From: Erythrobacter sp. ANT-B3C2
GTDB lineage: Bacteria; Pseudomonadota; Alphaproteobacteria; Sphingomonadales; Sphingomonadaceae
NCBI GenBank assembly: GCA_001683845.1
Contig: LXQI01000011.1
Coordinates: 77,790 to 141,789, forward strand
Direction of reading: 5' to 3'
DNA: 64,000 bases
The notes under the pieces were generated by a model that was given only the letters and a program-made list of their open reading frames with translations, did not search any database and was not told the origin of the DNA. This document shows, piece after piece, positions 21,394 through 30,231 of this stretch; the first letter of the stretch is position 1, and every line of letters starts with the position of its first letter. The position numbers and the translations under genes were made by a program.

Positions 21394-22421
21394 TCGACCT
21401 CTCCGCCGCGGCGTTCGCGCAGCTCCTGCGGCATATTGGCGACGAACCAGGCGGCGACCGGGGCCAGCGCGGGATGCGCCAGATCGCGCTCCAGCGCCTC
21501 CCACACGCGCGGGATCAGCGCGAGATAGCGCGGCTTGCCATCGCGCCGCCACAGCCGGGCGAAAATGCCGACGATCTTGGCGTTGCGCTGCGCGCCGAGC
21601 CGCGCGTAATCGGCGAGGAAATCGGGGCCGGGATCGGTGCTGGTGCAATAGAGCTCCAGCATCGCCTGCTCGAGTGCGGGCGACACATCGCGCCGGGCAT
21701 CCTGCAGCAGCGAGACCAGATCGTAGGCGCGGTGGCCGACCAGTGCATCCTGGAAATCGATCAGACCCTGTTCGCCCGCGCTTGCAGCGGGGCCGCCATT
21801 GCCGTTGGCGGCGGGCCCGCCGAGCAGCATGATGTTTTCCGCATGGTAATCGCGCAGCACGGTGACGCCGGGCTGCTGACGGGCGAGCATCGGTGTCAGC
21901 ACCGCATCCCATGCGTCATGCCAACCCGCCTCGTCGACCGCGAGGCTCATCCCCGGGCAGTACCATTCCACGAACAGTGCCGCCTCGCGCTGGTAGGTGG
22001 CGAGATCATAGGGTTCGAACGGGCCGGGCGGGTGGGCGTGGAGTGCCACCAGCGCCGCGATGGCGCGGGCGTAGACCGCCGGCTCCTCGGCCGGGTGCAG
22101 ATCGAGCCAGTCGCGCATCCGGTCGTTACCGAAATCCTCCAGCAGGACGAGGCCGCGCTCGGCCCGCTCGGCATAGATCAGGGGTGCGCGCAGGCCCTTT
22201 TCGGACAGCCAGCGGCCGACGTGGAGGAACGGGCGCGGATCTTCCTGCGGGGGCGGCGAATCCATCATGATCGCGCTGAAGCCGCCATTGCGGACGCGGA
22301 AATAGCGCCGGAAGCTGGCGTCGCCCGGCAGCGGCTCGACCTCGGCCCCGGCCCAGCCGGCCTCGTTCAGGAAATCGTCCAGCCCCTCGGGCAGCGTGGC
22401 TTTCACGGTCTTGGGCATCAT
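21390..22421 (-). CDS. amgK: Aminoglycoside-phosphotransferase-fold kinase, AmgK-like (MurNAc/GlcNAc anomeric kinase)
   Basis: 343 residues. Kinase features are the N-lobe block LPGDASFRRYFRV, the catalytic loop LRDYHAENIML (Asp and Asn of the Brenner motif) and the metal-binding LIDFQDALVGHRAYDL. An ABC1/APH fold next to a MurU-like gene points to the cell-wall-recycling kinase rather than an antibiotic-resistance enzyme. Start ATG 22421 is part of an ATGA overlap with the tsaE stop; earlier in-frame ATGs at 22430 and 22448 exist. Confidence 0.85.
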   Translation of the reverse strand: MMPKTVKATLPEGLDDFLNEAGWAGAEVEPLPGDASFRRYFRVRNGGFSAIMMDSPPPQEDPRPFLHVGRWLSEKGLRAPLIYAERAERGLVLLEDFGNDRMRDWLDLHPAEEPAVYARAIAALVALHAHPPGPFEPYDLATYQREAALFVEWYCPGMSLAVDEAGWHDAWDAVLTPMLARQQPGVTVLRDYHAENIMLLGGPAANGNGGPAASAGEQGLIDFQDALVGHRAYDLVSLLQDARRDVSPALEQAMLELYCTSTDPGPDFLADYARLGAQRNAKIVGIFARLWRRDGKPRYLALIPRVWEALERDLAHPALAPVAAWFVANMPQELRERRGGEVE

Positions 22422-22882
22422 ATCGGGCATGGCATGCGGCTTTGCCAAGCCGCGCCGCCTTCCACAATCGCCTTGCGCCCTTCACCCACGATTTCGAGCT
22501 GGATGCCAAGGCAGCCGGGCTCGTGCGCGAAGCCGCCGGCATGCTCGGGCCACTCAGCGATGAGTGCGGCGCTCTCGCGATATTCGGCAAGGCCGAGTTC
22601 GGCGGCTTCGCCGGGGGAGCGCAGGCGGTAGAAATCGGCATGGACCAGCGGCAGGCGCACTGCGGGCGGATCGTAGGATTCGATCAGAGTGAAAGTGGGT
22701 GATGGCACCTCACCGGTGTAGCCCAGCGCGGCGATGATGGCGCGGGCGAGCGTGGTTTTGCCCGTGCCCAGCCCGCCCGAGAGCGCCAGCACGTCGCCCG
22801 TTTGCAAGTGGGTTGCAAGCCGCTCGCCGAAGGCCTGCATCGCCGGCAGATCGGGGAGCGAAACCTCTTGCGCCGCGCTCAC
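22418..22882 (-). CDS. tsaE: tRNA threonylcarbamoyladenosine biosynthesis ATPase TsaE
   Basis: 154 residues. With TsaB and TsaD it installs the t6A modification at position 37 of ANN-decoding tRNAs. Walker A is GGLGTGKTT (about 36-44). The family motifs VPSPTFTLIE and HADFYRL follow. The GTG start at 22882 overlaps the stop of the upstream kinase-like gene by four bases, and the C-terminus overlaps amgK the same way. Confidence 0.94.
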   Translation of the reverse strand: MSAAQEVSLPDLPAMQAFGERLATHLQTGDVLALSGGLGTGKTTLARAIIAALGYTGEVPSPTFTLIESYDPPAVRLPLVHADFYRLRSPGEAAELGLAEYRESAALIAEWPEHAGGFAHEPGCLGIQLEIVGEGRKAIVEGGAAWQSRMPCPI

Positions 22883-25005
22883 GGCAGCGTGATCGAGGCG
22901 GTGGTGCCGCCCTCCCCCGCGACCAGCTCCAGCCGGCCGCCGAGTGCCTCGAGCAGGCGGCGGGCGCGGGCGATCTCGCTGGCGTGTGCGCCGTTGCGGG
23001 CACCGCTGCTGGCGAGCGCGAGCGGCAGCTGTTCAGTGGTGCCGCGGCCATTATCGGTGATGATGATGCGCGGCTTCTTCGGCCCGTTCAGCGCGACCTG
23101 AATGCGGCCGGTGCCCTGCGGTGCATTGGCGATTGCGGCATCGAGCAGGATGCCGAGCGCCTCGGCCAGCCCGCGGCGGCTGGTGGTGACGCTGCCGGCG
23201 TTGCGCGCGGCGCGCAGCTCCAGCGCCTGGTTGCGGTCGTCCAGCAGCGCCTCGCGTTCGTGCGCGATAGCGGTGAGGAGCGGCAGCAGCTCGACCGGTT
23301 CGGGCTCGTCGGCGGGTGTTGGCTCTTCCTCCGCCACCTCTGGCGCGGGGGGTTTGGACTGGTGTGTTGGGAGAGCGGCGCCGGTGATGTCGAGCACGGT
23401 GAGCAGGCCGTTGCCATCGGGCAGCGGGAGCGCGGTGAACACCAGCACCCGCCCGTCGGGCAGCTGCACCTGCCCGCCGTGCTGCATGCGATCGAGCGTG
23501 GCCGAGCGCACCGCTTCGCCGATCGCCTTGCGCTGTTCGGGCCGGGCGAGGCGGCGGCCGATCTCCTCCACCAGCGCGTCGATCCGCGGGGGCTGTTCGA
23601 ACAGGGCATCGGGCAGCGCGAAGATTTCCGGGAAACGGCGGTTCCACAGCTGCATCCGGCCATCGGGCGCGAACACGGCCAGCGCCTCGGACAGGCTGTC
23701 GATCATCGCCGTGCGGGTGCGCAGCAGCATATCGCGCGTGGCGGCGAGCGCCAGCTGCTCGGTGCGGTCTTCCGCGGCCAGTACCAGCCCGCCATCGGGC
23801 AACGGATGGGCGATGATCTTGAGGTGGACGCCATCGGATAGTGGCCAGTCGACCCGCACCGGCTCGTCGGCGGTGAACCATTCGGCCAGCTCGGCCCGCC
23901 ATTCGGGAAAATCGCGTCTTTCGGGCAGGCGGCCGGCATCGCGCATCTGGTCGAGCAGGCGATCGAAGGGCAGCGCCTCCAGCTCGGGCGCGGGCGGCAG
24001 CTTGAAGATGCGGCGGAAGGGATCGTTGGCGAAATCGAGCTGGCGCTCCCGATCGAACCGGGCGATGCCGAGCGACAGCTGATCGAGCAGCGCGCGCTGG
24101 GCCGAGCGGAAGGCCCGCAGCGTGCGGTTGCGCCGCTCCTGCTCCTCGATATCCACCGCATAGCCGGCGATGCCCGCGGCGCCGAGCGGCAGGTCCGACA
24201 CCTTGAGCGCCACCCGCTGGCGGCCGAGCGTGGCCTGCACCACGCGCTCGACCGGTTCGCCCGTTTGCAGCGCGCGCGCGGCGAACTGGCCGGCGGCGTG
24301 GCCTTCGATCGGCTCGACCAGTTCCAGCTGGCGCTCGATCACCTCGCCGGAGTTGCTGGCGCCGACTGCGGCGACATAGGCGCGGTTGACCATCTGGAGC
24401 CGCAGATCCGCCCCGCGCAGCCAGATCGGCATCGGCGCCGATTCGATCAGCCCGACCAGCGCCGCGAAATCACCGGTGGCGCTGGCGGCCTCCTCGCGCA
24501 GGGCGGCGAGTTCGGCCTCGCTTTCGGAGAAATCGAACCACCAGACGAGCGCCGCATTGGGCGCGATGGCCGGATCGGCGCGCTGGCCGCGCACCGCCAA
24601 GCTGCGGGCGGAGGTATGGGCCTGCCCGCCCTCGCCCGCCCACCCGACGGCAAGCTCGAACGGCGCGGCGGTCTTCTGGGAGCGGCGCACTGCTTGGGTG
24701 AGCGCATCGAGATCGGCGCGGGCGAGGCCGTGTTCACCGCCCAGTTCGCTGAGGAAATCGGGCAGCCGTTCGAGCCCCAGCCAGGCGGCGAGCCGCTCGT
24801 GCCCCTCGATCCGGCCATCAGCGCGGACCAGCAGCGGCAGAGCGGGCGCGGTATCGATCATCCGCGCGAGGCGCAGGGCCGACAGACGGGCGCCCTTGGC
24901 CTGCCCCTCGCGCGTGCGGGCGGAGAGCGCGAGCCAGGCGGCGGCGCCGGTCCAGGCTGCCAGCAGCAAGCCGAGGAGGACCAGCGCGGTGGGAGAGAGT
25001 TGCAT
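22879..25005 (-). CDS. Membrane-anchored PAS-domain histidine-kinase-like protein with degenerate kinase motifs
   Basis: 708 residues from ATG 25005. One N-terminal membrane helix (TALVLLGLLLAAWTGAAAWLAL) precedes several PAS-like domains (for example APMPIWLRGADLRLQMVNRAY and DSLSEALAVFAPDGRMQLWN). The C-terminal ATPase-like domain has the G1 box ITDNGRGT, but the N box reads LLDAAIANAP, where an asparagine is normally required. No standard H-box (SHELRTPL) is present; the nearest is AIAHEREAL. It may be an inactive or atypical kinase. It heads the train tsaE-amgK-murU-addB-addA-trxA. Confidence 0.75.
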   Translation of the reverse strand: MQLSPTALVLLGLLLAAWTGAAAWLALSARTREGQAKGARLSALRLARMIDTAPALPLLVRADGRIEGHERLAAWLGLERLPDFLSELGGEHGLARADLDALTQAVRRSQKTAAPFELAVGWAGEGGQAHTSARSLAVRGQRADPAIAPNAALVWWFDFSESEAELAALREEAASATGDFAALVGLIESAPMPIWLRGADLRLQMVNRAYVAAVGASNSGEVIERQLELVEPIEGHAAGQFAARALQTGEPVERVVQATLGRQRVALKVSDLPLGAAGIAGYAVDIEEQERRNRTLRAFRSAQRALLDQLSLGIARFDRERQLDFANDPFRRIFKLPPAPELEALPFDRLLDQMRDAGRLPERRDFPEWRAELAEWFTADEPVRVDWPLSDGVHLKIIAHPLPDGGLVLAAEDRTEQLALAATRDMLLRTRTAMIDSLSEALAVFAPDGRMQLWNRRFPEIFALPDALFEQPPRIDALVEEIGRRLARPEQRKAIGEAVRSATLDRMQHGGQVQLPDGRVLVFTALPLPDGNGLLTVLDITGAALPTHQSKPPAPEVAEEEPTPADEPEPVELLPLLTAIAHEREALLDDRNQALELRAARNAGSVTTSRRGLAEALGILLDAAIANAPQGTGRIQVALNGPKKPRIIITDNGRGTTEQLPLALASSGARNGAHASEIARARRLLEALGGRLELVAGEGGTTASITLP

Positions 25006-25328
25006 TGTTGGCGGCGTATTTGCGCAGCCAGCCGGATGCAATGGGGCTGTGCGTGCGAAGCGGGGTTAGCCAATGCGTCTGGACCGCTGGTGTGTCGCGG
25101 CCCAGTGTCGCGCAATGCCGCCTCGGGCGGCGCTGGGCTGGTCGCCCGTGCGGGTTCGCAGCACCCGCCATCGCGCCTGGATTGACAGCAATGGGCGCAA
25201 GAGCTGCTCGGGCGCTTGGGAGCCCGCTGCACCCCTTTCGATCGCTGCGCCGGTCACGAAATGTGCGACGAAAATCCAAATCGTGGGGTAAAAGCGGCGA
25301 ATACATCGTCCGAGATCAGCGCACAGCC

Positions 25329-27134
25329 ATGAACCTGGGGTCCATTCCGAGCCTGGAGAACCACAGCGCCCTGCTCGGCCTGGCACTGCTCGTGGGGGTG
25401 CTGGTCGCCTTCGCGCTGGAGCGGCGGCCGCCGGTGGTGATCGCGCTTTCCAGCGGATTGCTGATGCTGCTGCTGGGCTTCCTCTCGAGCGACGAGCTGC
25501 TGAGGGTGTTCAGCAACCCGGCGCCAATCACGATCGCGGCGATGTTCATCCTGAGCGGAGCGCTCCTGCGCACGGGCACGCTGGAAGAGGTTTCGGGCTG
25601 GGTGATCCGGCGCACCTTGCGCAAGCCCAAGCTGGCGGTGGCCGAGATCGGTGCCGGGACGATCCTCGCCTCGGCCTTCATGAACAACACCCCGGTGGTG
25701 ATCGTGATGATCCCCATCGTCCAGCGGCTGGCCCGGGTGCTGCGCATCTCCGCAACCCGGCTGCTGATCCCGCTGTCCTATCTCTCGATCATGGGTGGAA
25801 CGCTGACGCTGATCGGCACCTCGACCAACCTGCTGGTGGACGGCGTGGCGCAGGAGCAGGGCCTGGCCGGGTTCAGCATCTTCGAGATCACCGGCGTGGG
25901 GCTGGTGAGCCTGACTTCGGGCCTCTTGCTGATGACGCTGTTCGGCAAGCGGCTGCTGCCGGATCGCGCGGCGCAGGGCCTCGACGGGCAGCTGGAGAGC
26001 GATGCCTATCTCTCTAGCCTCGTCCTGCTTGCGAACAGCGAGTTGGTCGGCCTGCCGCTGGACAAGGCTCCGTTCGTGCGGCGTCCAGGGCTCCAGATCC
26101 TGGGAATCCAGCGCGGCAAGCAGGTCCAGCGGCGCGATCTCAAGCAATGGGTGCTGGCCGCCGGCGACCAGATCATGGTCTCTGCCAGCCCGGCCGAGCT
26201 GGCATCGCTGGCGGAGGAGAGCGATTTCAAGACCGGCCTTGCGGGTATGGGGGGCGGCGTGGCCACTGCCCGTTCGCGGCGGCCGCGCGACCTGCGGCTG
26301 GTGCAGGCGGTGATCTCGTCCTCCCACCCGATCATCGGCCGCCGCCTCGCCGAAATCCCGATGCTGTCGCGGTTGCGGGTCACGGTGCTGGGGCTTTCGC
26401 GGCCGCGCCATGTGGCGGGGCCGGACCTCGCCAATGTGCGGGTGCGCGCCGGTGACCGCCTGCTGATCGCCGCGGGCGGCGACGCAGCGCAGGCGCTGCA
26501 GGCCAATGTGGCGCTCGCCGATGTGGAGGAGACGACCGCCCAGCCCTTCCGGCGAACCAAGGCGCCGGTGGCGATCGGCACGCTGGCGGGGGTGGTCCTG
26601 CTGGCGGTGTTCGGCTTCCCGATCGAGGCCATGGCGATCCTCGGGGTGGCGGTGGTGCTGCTCTCCCGCAGCATCGAGCCCGAGGAGGCCTGGGGGGCGA
26701 TCGACGGCAATACGCTGGTGCTGATCTTCGGGATGCTGGCCTTCGGGCGCGGGCTGGAGAATGCCGGCACGGTCGACATGATCGTGGACTGGCTGGAGCC
26801 GCTGTTTTCCGCGAGTTCGCCGTTCCTGCTTTTGCTGGGCGTCTATGCCGTCACCAGCCTGCTGACCGAGACGGTGACCAACAACGCCGTGGCCGTGATC
26901 ATGACCCCCATTGTCATCGGGCTGGCCGAAGCGATGGGGGTGGATGCGCGCCAGCTGGTGGTGGCGGTGATGTTCGGTGCCAGCGCGAGCTTCGCCACGC
27001 CGATCGGCTACCAGACGAACACGCTGGTCTATGGCGCGGCCAATTACCGCTTCATGGACTTCGTGAAGATCGGTGTGCCCATGAACCTGGTGGTCGGCCT
27101 CGCCACCTGCCTTGCCATCCTTTACATCTACTGA
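25329..27134 (+). CDS. SLC13/DASS-type permease with central RCK (TrkA-C) domains
   Basis: 601 residues. There are two sets of membrane helices (about 15-190 and 395-600) with the mirrored family motifs AFMNNTPVVIVMIPI (first repeat) and ETVTNNAVAVIMTPI (second repeat), plus IGTSTNLLVDG and FATPIGYQTNTLVYG. Between them are two TrkA-C-like soluble domains of about 75 residues each (LGIQRGKQVQRRDLKQWVLAAGDQIMV region and ITVLGLSRP-like region). This layout is typical of sodium-coupled dicarboxylate or sulfate permeases of the DASS group. The substrate is not determinable. The ATG at 25329 is chosen because the preceding in-frame sequence lacks protein character. Confidence 0.88.
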   Translation: MNLGSIPSLENHSALLGLALLVGVLVAFALERRPPVVIALSSGLLMLLLGFLSSDELLRVFSNPAPITIAAMFILSGALLRTGTLEEVSGWVIRRTLRKPKLAVAEIGAGTILASAFMNNTPVVIVMIPIVQRLARVLRISATRLLIPLSYLSIMGGTLTLIGTSTNLLVDGVAQEQGLAGFSIFEITGVGLVSLTSGLLLMTLFGKRLLPDRAAQGLDGQLESDAYLSSLVLLANSELVGLPLDKAPFVRRPGLQILGIQRGKQVQRRDLKQWVLAAGDQIMVSASPAELASLAEESDFKTGLAGMGGGVATARSRRPRDLRLVQAVISSSHPIIGRRLAEIPMLSRLRVTVLGLSRPRHVAGPDLANVRVRAGDRLLIAAGGDAAQALQANVALADVEETTAQPFRRTKAPVAIGTLAGVVLLAVFGFPIEAMAILGVAVVLLSRSIEPEEAWGAIDGNTLVLIFGMLAFGRGLENAGTVDMIVDWLEPLFSASSPFLLLLGVYAVTSLLTETVTNNAVAVIMTPIVIGLAEAMGVDARQLVVAVMFGASASFATPIGYQTNTLVYGAANYRFMDFVKIGVPMNLVVGLATCLAILYIY

Positions 27135-27173
27135 CCGGACCACACTGTCGGGCAACCGGAAGCAGAAACCAGC

Positions 27174-27596
27174 TTATTTTTCCGAGGTCGCCGCCGGGGT
27201 ATCGCGATGCGGGGCTTCGAAGGTGGCCCAAGCGCCCGGACCGGGGGCCGCCGGGGGCGAGCCGGCCGGGGTCTCGATGCCGTCGTTCCGGTTCAGGCGC
27301 GTTTCGTGCAGGTGAACCTTGGCGATCATGTTCGCGGCGATCGGCGCGGTGATGAACAGGAAGATCGAGACCAGCAGTTCATGCGCCGTCCAAACGCCTT
27401 CGATCAGCTGGAAGAACAGGACCGAGCCGAGCAGGATACCGCCCAGCCCCAGCGTGGTCGCCTTGGTAGGGCCGTGCAGCCGCTCCATCAGCGTGGGCAG
27501 GCGCACCAGCCCCCAGCTGCCGACGAGCGCGAACCCCGCGCCCACCACGATGAGCAGGCTGACGAGGATTTCCGCAATGAGACCGGGCTGGATCAT
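27174..27596 (-). CDS. mrpG: Na+/H+ antiporter subunit MrpG
   Basis: 140 residues. Three membrane helices and the family blocks GSWGLVRLPTLMERLHGPTK and LGLGGILLGS. A hydrophilic, proline-rich tail of about 45 residues follows. ATG 27596 overlaps the mrpF stop by four bases. Last gene of the Mrp operon, converging with the SLC13 permease gene. Confidence 0.92.
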   Translation of the reverse strand: MIQPGLIAEILVSLLIVVGAGFALVGSWGLVRLPTLMERLHGPTKATTLGLGGILLGSVLFFQLIEGVWTAHELLVSIFLFITAPIAANMIAKVHLHETRLNRNDGIETPAGSPPAAPGPGAWATFEAPHRDTPAATSEK

Positions 27597-27862
27597 TCGA
27601 TGATGTCTCCGCGCAGCTGGAACTTGCAATAGGCCACGGTGCCGATGAAGCCGACCATCGCCAGCAGCAGGGCCGCCTCGAAGGTGACGGTGCTGTTTGT
27701 GGCGATGCCGTTCAGCACGATCAGCGCGATGGCGTTGATGACCATCGTATCGAGCGCGACGATCCGGTCCCCGATGGTGGGGCCGCGCAGCAGCCGCCAC
27801 AGGTTGAAGGCGAAGGCCAGTGCCAGGCAGGCAAAGCCGAACATCACGGCGTAGTCGATCAT
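27593..27862 (-). CDS. mrpF: Na+/H+ antiporter subunit MrpF
   Basis: 89 residues, three membrane helices, with the subunit signature RLLRGPTIGDRIVALDTMVI. Overlaps mrpE and mrpG by four bases each, consistent with one polycistronic message. Confidence 0.93.
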   Translation of the reverse strand: MIDYAVMFGFACLALAFAFNLWRLLRGPTIGDRIVALDTMVINAIALIVLNGIATNSTVTFEAALLLAMVGFIGTVAYCKFQLRGDIIE

Positions 27863-28344
27863 CGGAACACCTTCTTCAAACGCGCTTCGTAGCGCTGCTT
27901 GATGCGGGCGATCTCCGCTTCCGGATCGGCGGTATCAAGGGCATGGACGAGCAGATACTGGCCGCAGGCGGAGACATCGGTGGAGACCGTGCCGGGCGTG
28001 AGGCTGATGGTTCCGGCGAAAACGGTGATGGCCTCGGGCGTATCGAGTTCCAGCGGGATGATCAGCCAGTGCGGCTGCAGGTCGCTCGAGCGGCGGAACA
28101 GGATGATGGCGGCCACCTCGAAATTGGCCACCACGATATCCCACAGCACCAGCAGGACATAGGCGATGCCGTAGCCGAACCGGACCTTAGGGCGGCGCGG
28201 CCAGAACGGCGCGGTATAGAGCGGAAGCAGTACGCCGATGATGATCCCCAGCACCAGCGCGCCGAACGACAGGCTGTTGGCCATCAACAGCCACACGAGC
28301 ACCAGCAGCACCGAGAGGCCGGGATGGGGGATCAGGCGGTGCAT
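27859..28344 (-). CDS. mrpE: Na+/H+ antiporter subunit MrpE
   Basis: 161 residues. Two N-terminal membrane helices, then a cytoplasmic domain with the family segment ITVFAGTISLTPGTVSTDVS. The start ATG 28344 lies one base after the mrpD stop; a longer in-frame extension upstream runs inside mrpD and is rejected. Confidence 0.92.
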   Translation of the reverse strand: MHRLIPHPGLSVLLVLVWLLMANSLSFGALVLGIIIGVLLPLYTAPFWPRRPKVRFGYGIAYVLLVLWDIVVANFEVAAIILFRRSSDLQPHWLIIPLELDTPEAITVFAGTISLTPGTVSTDVSACGQYLLVHALDTADPEAEIARIKQRYEARLKKVFR

Positions 28345-28345
28345 C

Positions 28346-29878
28346 TCACCCTCTCCCCAGCACGGCGCGGGCGGTGGCCGGTGCATCGAGGATCTGCATC
28401 GCCGCGGCTTCGCCATAGGCTGTGGCCGGCCCGGCGGCGATCGACAGCGCCACCAGCAAGGCCAGCGCGGCGATGGGGGCGGCCATGTCGGAGCCTGGCA
28501 CGCGGGCGGCATGGTTGCCACCGGGGGGCGCGCCATCGGCCGGGGCGGCTTCCTTCCAGAAGATGGTGCTGCCCGCGCGGGCAAAGCCGATCACGCCCGC
28601 CAGCGTGGTGAGGAGGATGGCGCCCCAGGCCCAGCCCCAGCCCGGAGTGTCGGCCACCGAGCCCAGGATGTAGAGCTTGCCGATGAAACCCGAGAGCGGC
28701 GGCAGGCCGACAGTGGCGATCGCCGCGACCATGAACAAAAGGCCGACCGCCTGGCGCTGGCCGAACACCGGGCCGGAGGCGATCGTATCTGTATAGCTGC
28801 CGCGCCGGCGCGCGACGACGTCCGCAATGAGGAACAGGGCGGCTCCGGCGAGGGTGGAATGCACAAGGTAATAAAGCCCGGCGCCCAGCGTATCCACCTG
28901 CCACCCGGCCACCGCGATCAGCAGCGTACCGGTCGAGCCGACAATCGCATAGGCAGCCTGTTCGGACAGTTTGCGCGCCACGAACACGCCGGCAAAGCCG
29001 ACCATTGCGGTGAGGATGGCGGCGGGCAGCAGATAGGGCGCCGGCGCCCAGGCAGCCGAGCCTGCACCATCGCCGAAGACTTGTGGGACGACGCGGATCA
29101 GCGAATAGACCCCCACCTTGGTCATGATCGCGAACAAAGCGGCGACCGCCGGCGTGGCGACCGCATAGGTACGCGGCAGCCAGAGATGCAGCGGTACGAG
29201 CGCGGCCTTGAGCGCGAACACGCTGACCAGCAGCAGGGCGGCGGCCCGCAGCAGGCCCTGATCCTCCGGACCCAGTGCCGCGATGCGCAAGCCCATTTGC
29301 GCCATGTTGAGCGTTCCGGTCAGCGCATAGAGCAGCCCGAGCGCGATCAGGAACAGCGAGGAACCGATGATGTTCACCACAACATATTGCACGCCGGCCT
29401 TTAGGCGGGCGGGCCCTTGGCCGTGCACCATCAAGCCATAGGAGGCGATCAGCAGCACCTCGAAGAACACGAACAGGTTGAACAGATCCCCCGTGAGGAA
29501 GGCGCCGTTGAGGCCCAGCAGCTGAAATTGCAGGAGCGGGTGAAAGTGCCAGCCCGCGCGATCGGCCCTGGTCACCACCGCGTGCAGCAGGGCGAGCAGG
29601 CCGAGGACGGCTGAGAGGACCAGCATGATCGAGGCCAGCCGATCGAATACCAGCACGATACCGAAGGGCGCTTCCCACCCGCCCAGCTCATAGGTGCGGA
29701 CGGTGCCGTCGCCCGCGAGGAGCAGCATCCAGACGGCGACGGCCAGCAGCGCGAAACACGCGGTGAAGGAGATCGCGAGGCCCAGCCGGCGCTTGCTGCG
29801 CATGACCAGCAGCGCCAGCGGCGCCGCCAGCGCGGGGATCACGATGGGCGCGATCACGAGGTGGAGTGAGAGGTTCAC
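28346..29878 (-). CDS. mrpD: Na+/H+ antiporter subunit MrpD
   Basis: 510 residues, about 14 membrane helices, homologous to the NuoN/NuoM proton-pumping subunits of complex I. Recognisable segments are FFEVLLIASYGLMVHGQ, LVPLHLWLPRTYAVATPAVA and PPLSGFIGKLYILG. Part of the hetero-oligomeric Mrp antiporter in the inner membrane, used for sodium and alkali tolerance. Confidence 0.94.
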   Translation of the reverse strand: MNLSLHLVIAPIVIPALAAPLALLVMRSKRRLGLAISFTACFALLAVAVWMLLLAGDGTVRTYELGGWEAPFGIVLVFDRLASIMLVLSAVLGLLALLHAVVTRADRAGWHFHPLLQFQLLGLNGAFLTGDLFNLFVFFEVLLIASYGLMVHGQGPARLKAGVQYVVVNIIGSSLFLIALGLLYALTGTLNMAQMGLRIAALGPEDQGLLRAAALLLVSVFALKAALVPLHLWLPRTYAVATPAVAALFAIMTKVGVYSLIRVVPQVFGDGAGSAAWAPAPYLLPAAILTAMVGFAGVFVARKLSEQAAYAIVGSTGTLLIAVAGWQVDTLGAGLYYLVHSTLAGAALFLIADVVARRRGSYTDTIASGPVFGQRQAVGLLFMVAAIATVGLPPLSGFIGKLYILGSVADTPGWGWAWGAILLTTLAGVIGFARAGSTIFWKEAAPADGAPPGGNHAARVPGSDMAAPIAALALLVALSIAAGPATAYGEAAAMQILDAPATARAVLGRG

Positions 29879-30231
29879 GAGCGCTCGTCCTCGTGCTCTT
29901 CGGTGGAATCCCCATCGACCTGATCGCTGCCGGTTTCGAGGAAGCTGCGCAGCATCAGGATGACGGCGAGCGCGGTCATGCCGAAGGTGATGACGATGGC
30001 CGTGAGGACGAGCGCCTGCGGCAGGGGATCGGTATATTCGTTGACCGCCTTCGACCAGATCGGCGGGCGATCCACCACCAGCCGGCCTGAGGCAAACAGG
30101 AAGAGGTTCACCGCATAGGAGAACAGCGTCAGCCCGAGCACCACCTGGAAGGTGCGCCCGCGCAGGGCCAGGTAGATGCCGCCGGCGACCAGCACGCCGA
30201 TGCCGCTCGCCACGAGGAATTCAAGGCTCAT
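29875..30231 (-). CDS. mrpC: Na+/H+ antiporter subunit MrpC
   Basis: 118 residues, NuoK-like, three membrane helices with GLTLFSYAVNLFLFASGR and DPLPQALVLTAIVITFGMTA. The acidic tail (DQVDGDSTEEHEDERS) is longer than usual. Overlaps mrpA and mrpD by four bases. Confidence 0.93.
   Translation of the reverse strand: MSLEFLVASGIGVLVAGGIYLALRGRTFQVVLGLTLFSYAVNLFLFASGRLVVDRPPIWSKAVNEYTDPLPQALVLTAIVITFGMTALAVILMLRSFLETGSDQVDGDSTEEHEDERS

Noticed and set aside
19399-21528. A 709-codon plus-strand frame
   Set aside because: Antisense shadow of addB, murU and amgK; composition typical of shadow frames.
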